A DNA stretch of 64,000 bases from Bacteroidetes bacterium GWA2_40_15 (GTDB lineage Bacteria; Bacteroidota; Bacteroidia; Bacteroidales; VadinHA17), in contig MENI01000115.1 of NCBI GenBank assembly GCA_001768195.1, positions 1 through 64,000 of the forward strand, read 5' to 3'. Under the pieces are notes generated by a model, which ran no database searches, was not told the DNA's origin, and worked only from the letters and a program-made list of their open reading frames with translations. The first letter of the stretch is position 1. Each line of letters starts with the position of its first letter. Below are positions 56,891 to 64,000 of the stretch, piece after piece. Made by a program: the position numbers and the translations under genes.

Positions 56891-57970
56891 ATGAAGAAAA
56901 GATTAAAGGTAAAATTAACACTTGAGGATGGAACTGTTTATCATGGTTTTTCCTTCGGATCACCTGTTGCAGCGGCAGGGGAAGTTGTTTTCAATACAGC
57001 TATGACAGGCTATCCTGAAAGCCTTACTGATCCCTCATACCGGGGACAGATACTGTGCCTCACCTATCCTCTCGTGGGCAATTACGGAGCTCCGGGTAAA
57101 AGCGAGGAAAACAATCTTCAGATGTTCTATGAGTCTTCATCAATACATATATCCGGACTTATTGTTTCTGACTATTCATTTGAATACAGCCACTGGAATG
57201 CAGAGGAAAGCCTTGATGAATGGCTCGGGAGGAATAATATCCCGGGAATCTATGGAATTGACACAAGAGCTCTTACCAAAAGGATCCGCGAAAAGGGAGC
57301 TATGCTGGGAAAGGTAGAACCGGAAGGGACCGAAACCGGATTTTATGATCCCAATAAGGTTAACCTTGTTGCAGAGGTAAGCACTCACTCGAAAAAAGTT
57401 TACGGCTCAGGCAGGTACAGGATCGTTCTTGTTGATTGCGGAGTAAAATACAGTATTATACGCCACCTGATTAAACGTAATACGACCATAATAAGAGTTC
57501 CGTGGGATTATGATTATCACAAAGAGGAATTTGACGGATTATTCCTCTCTAACGGGCCCGGCGATCCCAAAATGTGCACAACAGCTATCAGTAACATCCG
57601 TAAATCTTTTAACGGTAATAAGCCTGTATTTGGCATCTGCCTGGGAAACCAGCTTATGGCCCTTGCTTCCGGTGCTGATACCTATAAGCTCAAGTATGGT
57701 CACCGAAGCCACAACCAGCCTGTGCTGCAGGTTGGGACAGATAAAGCATACATTACATCACAAAATCACGGGTATGCCGTTGACAACACAACTCTTGGCA
57801 AGGACTGGGAACCATATTTTATTAATATTAATGACAAAACAAATGAGGGAATGAGACATAAATCCATGCCATTCTTCTCAACTCAGTTTCATCCCGAAGC
57901 GTCCGGAGGTCCTACAGATACTGATTATCTGTTTGATGAGTTTATTGAGAATATTGAAAAATCACTGTAG
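56891..57970 (+). CDS. carA: Carbamoyl-phosphate synthase small subunit
   Basis: A 359-residue glutaminase subunit. The N-terminal VVFNTAMTGYPESLTDPSY and the class I amidotransferase triad (Cys in VFGICLGNQLMAL, His/Glu in TQFHPEASGG) are present. It feeds ammonia to CarB. It lies 12 bases after patB, whereas carB is 3.2 kb away on the other side of argR-argG-argH, so the carAB pair is split. The stop lies in a palindrome. Confidence 0.95.
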   Translation: MKKRLKVKLTLEDGTVYHGFSFGSPVAAAGEVVFNTAMTGYPESLTDPSYRGQILCLTYPLVGNYGAPGKSEENNLQMFYESSSIHISGLIVSDYSFEYSHWNAEESLDEWLGRNNIPGIYGIDTRALTKRIREKGAMLGKVEPEGTETGFYDPNKVNLVAEVSTHSKKVYGSGRYRIVLVDCGVKYSIIRHLIKRNTTIIRVPWDYDYHKEEFDGLFLSNGPGDPKMCTTAISNIRKSFNGNKPVFGICLGNQLMALASGADTYKLKYGHRSHNQPVLQVGTDKAYITSQNHGYAVDNTTLGKDWEPYFININDKTNEGMRHKSMPFFSTQFHPEASGGPTDTDYLFDEFIENIEKSL

Positions 57971-57994
57971 GGACATGCCATGGCATGTCCCTAC
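57967..57994. terminator. 28-base perfect palindrome between carA and argH
   Basis: The 14-base half GTAGGGACATGCCA is followed by its exact reverse complement. It includes the carA stop codon and ends 3 bases before the argH stop. It could serve both convergent genes as a terminator, though it lacks T-runs. Its GTAGGGACATGCC type also looks like a dispersed repeat. Confidence 0.6.
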
Positions 57995-57997
57995 GGA

Positions 57998-59341
57998 TTA
58001 TTTAGTGACATGCGTCATCATCTTGTCAGCAAACTCTGCTGCAGTGGTATTCTTAAAAGGCTTCATCCTTTCTTCAAATAAGGCCAGGATCTCTTCGTTG
58101 CAAAGGTTTCCAATACTGCCTTCATGTACATAGTCGGCAAGGGTGGTTTTTGAAAACGATGAGTTCTTAACCATATCAGATACAGCTTTGTAAGCATCCC
58201 TGAAAGGTATCCCATGCTTAACAAGCCTGTTTACCTCCTCGGTGCTGAATATTGTATTATACAAAGGATTCTCGGTAATATTCTTCCTGACCTTTATATT
58301 ATTCAACATAAGCATCATAATCTCAATACATTCCCTTATCTCACTGAATCCATCAAATATAAGCTGTTTCAGAAGCTGAAGATCCCTGTTATAACCCGAC
58401 TGAAGATTACTGGTAAGAATGGCGATCTGATTTGGAAGCGTTTGTATCACATTACTTCTGGCTCTTATCAGCTCAAAGACATCGGGGTTCCTTTTTTGAG
58501 GCATTATGCTCGAACCCGTAACATATTCATCTGGAAAATCAATGAACCGGTACTCCGAGCTCATGTAAATACAAATATCCATTGAGAAACGTGAAAGTGT
58601 CTGAGCAACTGATGCAAGAGCTGAAGCAACCGCCATTTCAATTTTACCTCTGCTCAGGCTGGCATAAGCTGAATTATAGAGCAGATCGTCAAATTCAAGC
58701 AGTTCTGATGTAAGTTTCCGGTTGATTGGCAGGGTTGTTCCATAACCCGCAGCTGTACCAAGAGGATTCTGGTTATTGATAGTCCGGGCCCCGGCGAGCA
58801 GAACAATATCATCAGCAAGGCATTCAGCCCATGCTCCGAACCATAGACCAAATGAAGATACCATAGCCGGCTGCATATGAGTATACCCGGGCAATAATAC
58901 TTCTTTATACTGATCGCTCAGTGACTGAAGCCTTTCAAAAAGCTTCCTTATCTGTACAGATAATTTGTCAATCTCCTCTCGTGTATAAAGCCTGATGTCC
59001 ACAAGAACCTGGTCATTCCTTGAGCGGCCCGTGTGTATCTTCTTACCAGTTGTACCAAGTATCGATGACATCTCCTTCTCTATCTGTGAATGAATATCCT
59101 CCACATCCTTTTCAATTACCAGGCTGCCTTCCTCATCCCATTCAAAGAGTGAATGAAGAGCTTTCAGCATGCCATTCTTCTCCTCTTCAGATATTAATCT
59201 TACATCGTCAAGCATTATTACATGCGCCATTGATCCAATTATATCCCATTTGGTAAGAGCAAGATCGGTTTTCCTGTCCTTCCCGGCAGTAAATTCTATT
59301 ATAGCCGGCTCGGGATTTATCCCTTTTTCCCAAAGTTTCAT
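57998..59341 (-). CDS. argH: Argininosuccinate lyase
   Basis: A 447-residue enzyme that splits argininosuccinate to arginine and fumarate. The N-terminus MKLWEKGI, the SRNDQV block and the signature GSSIMPQKRNPD are present. The frame is open ten codons upstream (overlapping argG), but the Met at 59341 is the family start. That Met lies 4 bases after the argG stop. It is the last gene of argR-argG-argH, convergent with carA. Confidence 0.95.
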   Translation of the reverse strand: MKLWEKGINPEPAIIEFTAGKDRKTDLALTKWDIIGSMAHVIMLDDVRLISEEEKNGMLKALHSLFEWDEEGSLVIEKDVEDIHSQIEKEMSSILGTTGKKIHTGRSRNDQVLVDIRLYTREEIDKLSVQIRKLFERLQSLSDQYKEVLLPGYTHMQPAMVSSFGLWFGAWAECLADDIVLLAGARTINNQNPLGTAAGYGTTLPINRKLTSELLEFDDLLYNSAYASLSRGKIEMAVASALASVAQTLSRFSMDICIYMSSEYRFIDFPDEYVTGSSIMPQKRNPDVFELIRARSNVIQTLPNQIAILTSNLQSGYNRDLQLLKQLIFDGFSEIRECIEIMMLMLNNIKVRKNITENPLYNTIFSTEEVNRLVKHGIPFRDAYKAVSDMVKNSSFSKTTLADYVHEGSIGNLCNEEILALFEERMKPFKNTTAAEFADKMMTHVTK

Positions 59342-59345
59342 ATCG

Positions 59346-60578
59346 CTATTTTTTTTCGCTTGCTTCAACAATTGCTCTGTGAGCCATAAGCCTTATTGCA
59401 TTGATCTTTATAAAACCCTTACTGTCAGTCTGGTCGAAACCGCCTTCTATATCCATACTTGAAAGCTTTTTGTTATAGAGTGATGATGGTGATTCCCTTC
59501 CCTCTATCATCACATTGCCTTTGTACAGGCAAAGGTGAACACTCCCATCGATAAGCTCCTGGCTCTTCTTAATGGCCGCCATCAGAAAATCCATTTCCGG
59601 GCTGAACCAGAATCCGTTATAAATGATCTCTGCAAATTTGGGAGTAAGCATACTGACCAGTCTCATTACTTCCCTGTCCATCGCAATCCCCTCAATATCC
59701 TTATGTGCAATGTGCAACACAGTGGCTGCCGGTGTTTCATAAACACCTCTTGATTTTATCCCGACAAATCTGTTTTCAACCATGTCAAGAAGACCAATAC
59801 CATTTTTACCGGCCAGTTCATTCAGATATACGTACATTTCGTATGAATCCTCCTTGATAGTCCCATCCTCCTTATTTACAAGCCTGACTGGTAATCCATT
59901 CTTAAAATGTATAACAATACGCGTTTCCTTGTCGGGAGCATCCTGAGGCATCACCATCTTTTCGAGCATACTCTTGTTAAGTGTGTACATAGGATCCTCA
60001 AGCACACCTGCTTCATGGCTTATATGCATCAGGTTATCATCCTCACTGTAGGGCTTGTCGATGCTTGCCTTCACCGGAATCTTTTTTTCAGAAGCATACT
60101 TCAGCAGATCGGTCCTTCCCTTGAACTGGGCAAGAAACTCCTTGTCTTTCCATGGCGCTATTACCTTAACACCGGGCATAAGAGCATAATAGGTCAGTTC
60201 GAACCGGACCTGGTCATTGCCCTTGCCGGTAGCGCCGTGAGCAACTGCGTTAGCCCCTTCAGCTTTGGCAACCTCAATCTGTTTTTTTGCTATCAGAGGT
60301 CTGGCAAGAGCCGTTCCCAGCAGATACCTGTCCTCATATATGGCATTAGCCATAATGGCCTTCAATACATATTCATCGACAAATTCCCTTTTAAGATCCG
60401 AAATAATAACTTTAGAGGCCCCGAGGAGCATTGCTTTCTCCCTGCATGCTTCAAAGTCCTCATCCTGCCCTACATCCGCCACAAATGCAATTACTTCATA
60501 ATTCTTTTCGATCAGCCATTTAAGAATGACCGAAGTATCCAAACCTCCGCTGTACGCGAGAATAACTTTTTCTTTCAT
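59346..60578 (-). CDS. argG: Argininosuccinate synthase
   Basis: A 410-residue enzyme that joins citrulline and aspartate using ATP. The PP-loop is [13 protein letters not shown]. The blocks [14 protein letters not shown] and [18 protein letters not shown] are typical. It is followed by argH after 4 bases. It is preceded by argR with a 65-base gap that shows no clear promoter. Confidence 0.95.
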   Translation of the reverse strand: MKEKVILAYSGGLDTSVILKWLIEKNYEVIAFVADVGQDEDFEACREKAMLLGASKVIISDLKREFVDEYVLKAIMANAIYEDRYLLGTALARPLIAKKQIEVAKAEGANAVAHGATGKGNDQVRFELTYYALMPGVKVIAPWKDKEFLAQFKGRTDLLKYASEKKIPVKASIDKPYSEDDNLMHISHEAGVLEDPMYTLNKSMLEKMVMPQDAPDKETRIVIHFKNGLPVRLVNKEDGTIKEDSYEMYVYLNELAGKNGIGLLDMVENRFVGIKSRGVYETPAATVLHIAHKDIEGIAMDREVMRLVSMLTPKFAEIIYNGFWFSPEMDFLMAAIKKSQELIDGSVHLCLYKGNVMIEGRESPSSLYNKKLSSMDIEGGFDQTDSKGFIKINAIRLMAHRAIVEASEKK

Positions 60579-60643
60579 TTCCTTCTGCTATAAATTGTAT
60601 TTTAAATAATAATAATCATGTCCAACCTATTATATCAATATCC

Positions 60644-61123
60644 TTACTTCTTTCCTACCCGGGCATGCAATCCGGGCAGAATTATTTCAAGGCAGGAATG
60701 AAGCTGGTGTGAAGAAATGCCATCCCTGGGTAAAAGAAGGATGGTGTCGTCACCAGCTATAGTACCCGCAATTTCATACCGTCGTGCATTATCAATGAAC
60801 AGTGCCGTATTATTTGCATTTCCCGGAATTGTTTTAATGATCATCATCCCTTTTGCTTCAATTATTTCCTGGATAACAGGCACAATATTGAGTTTCATCG
60901 GGGATTCAACCGCGATCCTTGCATTATCGGGCATTGCATACTTGTATCCTCCTGATCCGTCAGGTATCCTGCCGACTCCAAGCTGCCTTAAATTGCGGGA
61001 GAGTGTAGCCTGAGTACAGCTTAATCCTTTCCCTTTCAGCTTCTTAAGTAATTCATCCTGTGTTGATATCCTCGCTTCCCTTATTATCTTTTCAATTGCA
61101 AGAAGCCTTTTTGTCTTTTGCAT
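60644..61123 (-). CDS. argR: Arginine repressor
   Basis: A 159-residue regulator. The N-terminal winged helix has STQDELLKKLKGKGLSCTQATLSRNL. The C-terminal trimerisation/arginine-binding domain has IAGTIAGDDTILLLPRDG. An upstream ATG at 61144 would overlap the -7 box at 61142-61149, so the Met at 61123 is chosen. It is expected to control arginine genes. It lies directly before argG and divergent from carB. Confidence 0.93.
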   Translation of the reverse strand: MQKTKRLLAIEKIIREARISTQDELLKKLKGKGLSCTQATLSRNLRQLGVGRIPDGSGGYKYAMPDNARIAVESPMKLNIVPVIQEIIEAKGMMIIKTIPGNANNTALFIDNARRYEIAGTIAGDDTILLLPRDGISSHQLHSCLEIILPGLHARVGKK

Positions 61124-61132
61124 ATTTATGCA
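61119..61132. promoter_or_regulatory. Palindrome over the argR start, candidate ArgR site
   Basis: TGCATA-TT-TATGCA spans the argR ATG (61121-61123) and lies just downstream of its -7 box. A third TGCA follows at 61139-61142. The position suits autorepression, but the sequence is only loosely like known ARG boxes. Confidence 0.35.
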
Positions 61133-61141
61133 TAATTTTTG

Positions 61142-61149
61142 CAAATATA
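61142..61149 (-). promoter_or_regulatory. -7 box of the argR promoter
   Basis: The minus strand reads TATATTTG, a full match to TAnnTTTG, 18 bases before the argR start used here. Confidence 0.55.
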
Positions 61150-61191
61150 TTCAATTTTTTATTAATTAAAACACAAATCAAAAAAATGTGC

Positions 61192-61199
61192 TATTTTTG
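61192..61199 (+). promoter_or_regulatory. -7 box of the carB promoter
   Basis: TATTTTTG matches TAnnTTTG fully and ends 17 bases before the carB ATG. It is 43 bases from the opposing argR box, so one regulator could act on both. Confidence 0.5.
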
Positions 61200-61216
61200 G
61201 ACCACAAATCCTGACA

Positions 61217-64000
61217 ATGAAAGATGACATTAAAAAGGTAATAATCCTGGGTTCGGGTGCTCTCAAGATTGGCGAAGCAGGTGAGTTCGACTATTCCGGA
61301 TCTCAGGCGCTGAAAGCACTCAGGGAAGAAGGCATAAAGACCGTACTTATTAATCCTAATATTGCCACTGTTCAGACATCAGAAGGGCTTGCAGATAAAA
61401 TCTACTTCCTGCCCGTAACACCTTATTTTGTTGAAAAGGTTATAAAGAAGGAAAGTCCGGATGGCATACTACTCTCCTTCGGAGGTCAGACTGCGCTCAA
61501 CTGCGGTACCGAGCTTTTTAAATCGGGAGTATTTGAGAAATACAAAGTACGGGTTCTTGGAACACCTGTAAGATCAATAATGGACACCGAGGACAGGGAG
61601 CTCTTTGTAAAAAAGCTTGACGAGATTGACATTAAAACTCCCAGCAGCAAAGCAGTGACCGGGGTTGAGGAAGCTATTGAAGCTGCAGGTAAGCTGGGGT
61701 TTCCCGTTATCATAAGGGCTGCCTACACGCTTGGCGGACAGGGAAGCGGTTTTGCATCAAATGCCGAAGAGATGAGAAACCTTGCAACAAAAGCATTCTC
61801 CTATACCAGCCAGATACTGGTTGAAGAATCGCTTAAAGGATGGAAAGAGGTTGAATATGAAGTTGTAAGAGATAAATATGATAATTGCATCACTGTCTGC
61901 AACATGGAGAACTTTGATCCGCTTGGTATCCACACAGGAGAAAGCATCGTGGTCGCTCCGTCGCAGACACTTACCAACAGCGAGTATCACAAATTAAGGG
62001 AACTATCTATAAGAATAATCAGGCATATAGGTATAGTCGGAGAATGCAATGTTCAGTATGCCCTGTCACCAGATTCAGAAGATTACAGAGTTATCGAGGT
62101 TAATGCCCGGTTGTCGCGCTCAAGTGCCCTCGCTTCAAAGGCAACAGGATATCCGCTTGCATTCATAGCTGCAAAGCTCGGACTGGGCTACGGTCTGCAT
62201 GAACTTAAAAATTCTGTTACCAAAAATACAACTGCCTGTTTTGAACCGGCCCTTGATTATATTGTCTGCAAAATTCCCCGCTGGGATCTTAACAAATTCG
62301 AAGGTGTGTCACATCTCATTGGCAGCAGCATGAAAAGCGTCGGAGAAGTGATGGCAATCGGACGTACCTTTGAAGAAGCCATTCAGAAGGGATTGAGAAT
62401 GATCGGCCAGGGAATGCATGGTTTTACAGGGAACAGGGACCTTAGTTTTGAGGATATCGAAAGAGAACTCTCCGAACCTACTGACATGCGCATATTTTCT
62501 ATTGCGGAAGCACTTGAAAAAGGGATGTCAGTGGACAGAATATACGAATTGACCAGAATTGACAAGTGGTTCCTCTTTAAACTCAGAAACATAATTAATA
62601 TAAAAGATGAGCTCTCTGAATATAAAACTTTTGAGTCATTACCGAATGAACTCCTTTCTCATGCCAAGATAAATGGCTTCAGCGATTTTCAGATCACAAG
62701 GCACGTCCTGAAATCAGGCCCTTCTACGATCAATGATGATATAATGAAGTTGAGAAACTACAGAAAATCACTTGGCATTGTACCTTACATTAAGCAAATC
62801 GATACCATGGCAGCTGAATACCCTGCCGTAACCAATTACCTGTATCTTACTTACAGCGGTATCGAACATGACATTAATTGTGAGAATGATAAGAAATCAG
62901 TAATTGTGCTTGGGTCGGGCGCATACAGGATTGGTTCAAGTGTTGAATTTGACTGGTGCTCAGTCAATGCAATCGACACTATCAAAAAAGAGGGACTGAG
63001 ATCTGTAATGATAAACTACAATCCTGAAACAGTTAGTACCGATTATGATATCTGCGACAGGCTTTATTTTGATGAACTTACTTTTGAGCGAGTGCTCGAT
63101 ATAATTGATATTGAGAACCCGGGAGGGGTAATAGTATCTGTTGGCGGACAGATCCCAAATAACCTGGCAATGAGGCTTTATAACGAAAAAGTCCCGGTGC
63201 TGGGTACTTCGCCGGTTTCTATAGACAGGGCCGAGAACAGGCATAAATTCTCAGGAATGCTCGATAACCTGCATGTTGACCAGCCACGCTGGAAAGAGCT
63301 TTCATCTATCGGGGATATTTTTGAATTTGTCGACCGTATAGGATTTCCTGTACTGATAAGGCCATCGTACGTTCTTTCGGGTGCTGCCATGAACGTGGTA
63401 TCAAACAAAAATGAGCTTTCTCATTATCTTAACCTGGCTTCAATGGTATCAAAGCAATACCCGGTTGTAGTTTCAGAATTCATTGAGAATGCTAAGGAAA
63501 TTGAGATAGATGCAGTTGCCAGAAACGGGGAAATGTTAGCCTACGCCATAAGTGAACATGTTGAATTTGCCGGAGTCCATTCAGGCGACGCAACAATGGT
63601 GTTCCCTGCCCAGAAAATATACTTTGAGACTGCCAGGAGAATTAAGCGAATCTCGCGCCAGATAGCCAAAGAACTCAATATTTCTGGTCCTTTCAATATA
63701 CAGTTCCTGGCAAAAGACAATGAAATAAAAGTTATAGAATGTAATCTCCGGGCCAGCCGAAGCATGCCTTTTGTATCAAAGGTGCTGAAGACGAACCTTA
63801 TAGAACTTGCCACCAAAGTGATGCTTGGGGTACCTGCCGAGAAACCCGGAAAAACAATATTTGAACTGGATTATGTTGGCGTAAAGGCACCCCAGTTCAG
63901 CTTCTCACGTCTTGCAATGGCCGATCCTGTACTCGGAGTTGATATGTCATCAACCGGAGAGGTTGGATGCATAGGAGAAGGTTTCTATGAAGCAATTCTA
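61217..64000 (+). CDS. carB: Carbamoyl-phosphate synthase large subunit, C-terminus beyond window
   Basis: The frame runs from ATG at 61217 to the right edge (928 codons); about 140 residues are missing at the C-terminus. It has the duplicated ATP-grasp layout. The first half starts [19 protein letters not shown] and the second [16 protein letters not shown]. Blocks such as [10 protein letters not shown] and [20 protein letters not shown] are visible. The opening wording ([12 protein letters not shown] rather than GQACEFDYSGTQ) is the form seen in Bacteroidota and resembles the eukaryotic CAD type. It makes carbamoyl phosphate for arginine and pyrimidines. Confidence 0.95.
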   Translation, partial: MKDDIKKVIILGSGALKIGEAGEFDYSGSQALKALREEGIKTVLINPNIATVQTSEGLADKIYFLPVTPYFVEKVIKKESPDGILLSFGGQTALNCGTELFKSGVFEKYKVRVLGTPVRSIMDTEDRELFVKKLDEIDIKTPSSKAVTGVEEAIEAAGKLGFPVIIRAAYTLGGQGSGFASNAEEMRNLATKAFSYTSQILVEESLKGWKEVEYEVVRDKYDNCITVCNMENFDPLGIHTGESIVVAPSQTLTNSEYHKLRELSIRIIRHIGIVGECNVQYALSPDSEDYRVIEVNARLSRSSALASKATGYPLAFIAAKLGLGYGLHELKNSVTKNTTACFEPALDYIVCKIPRWDLNKFEGVSHLIGSSMKSVGEVMAIGRTFEEAIQKGLRMIGQGMHGFTGNRDLSFEDIERELSEPTDMRIFSIAEALEKGMSVDRIYELTRIDKWFLFKLRNIINIKDELSEYKTFESLPNELLSHAKINGFSDFQITRHVLKSGPSTINDDIMKLRNYRKSLGIVPYIKQIDTMAAEYPAVTNYLYLTYSGIEHDINCENDKKSVIVLGSGAYRIGSSVEFDWCSVNAIDTIKKEGLRSVMINYNPETVSTDYDICDRLYFDELTFERVLDIIDIENPGGVIVSVGGQIPNNLAMRLYNEKVPVLGTSPVSIDRAENRHKFSGMLDNLHVDQPRWKELSSIGDIFEFVDRIGFPVLIRPSYVLSGAAMNVVSNKNELSHYLNLASMVSKQYPVVVSEFIENAKEIEIDAVARNGEMLAYAISEHVEFAGVHSGDATMVFPAQKIYFETARRIKRISRQIAKELNISGPFNIQFLAKDNEIKVIECNLRASRSMPFVSKVLKTNLIELATKVMLGVPAEKPGKTIFELDYVGVKAPQFSFSRLAMADPVLGVDMSSTGEVGCIGEGFYEAIL

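Overview
The window reads as chromosomal DNA of a member of the Bacteroidota, most likely of the order Bacteroidales and possibly environmental. This rests on gene content (Bacteroidota-type TopoIV, LysS and CarB, two long outer-membrane beta-barrel proteins, a GIN/DUF2807 protein). It also rests on repeated matches to the phylum's -7 promoter box TAnnTTTG upstream of genes, and on the general lack of strong Shine-Dalgarno sequences. No rRNA, tRNA, CRISPR array, insertion sequence or prophage was seen. About 47 protein genes are packed closely, and no gene-free stretch exceeds about 260 bases.

Layout. 1-8808 (minus): a four-gene operon, read right to left. It encodes a 12-TM transporter-like protein with a long helical-repeat tail, a membrane sensor with a SpoIIE/PP2C phosphatase domain, an nSTAND1 ATPase-coiled coil-WD40 protein, and an outer-membrane barrel protein cut by the window edge. 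8926-13948: aroK, parC, parE. 14121-20047: a 50-residue small protein, a methyltransferase-like protein, plsC, lplA, a PAP2 phosphatase, obgE, adk and hpt (all minus), with three kinds of intergenic repeat. 20068-26041: purE, a GH51 arabinofuranosidase, and two outer-membrane beta-barrel genes separated by a four-helix-bundle gene that looks inserted. 26034-29355: recJ, lipB, lipA. 29564-39978 (plus): fucI-fucK, D-amino-acid transaminase, lysS, a methyltransferase, upp, an ABC-2 exporter pair and a GIN-domain protein. 40007-42248: a predicted GTPase related to cyclic 2,3-diphosphoglycerate synthetase, and an acpH-like gene. 42249-49417 (minus): purH followed by the rod-shape operon mreB-mreC-mreD-mrdA-rodA. 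49573-55602: a MacB-type permease, rsmA, a large ABCG-like transporter and a lipoprotein. 55703-64000: patB/malY-type lyase, carA, argH, argG, argR and the first 928 codons of carB.

How the genes work together. The right end forms an arginine/pyrimidine block: carAB makes carbamoyl phosphate, argG and argH finish arginine, and argR is the expected regulator, with its promoter placed back to back with that of carB. Purine genes (hpt, purE, purH), lipoate genes (lplA for scavenging, lipB and lipA for synthesis) and cell-shape genes make up most of the rest. GH51 and fucIK point to use of L-arabinose- and L-fucose-containing polysaccharides. The best candidate for something undescribed is the 1-8808 operon. 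Next are the helix-hairpin-helix/beta-barrel fusion beside recJ and the flanked four-helix-bundle cassette.
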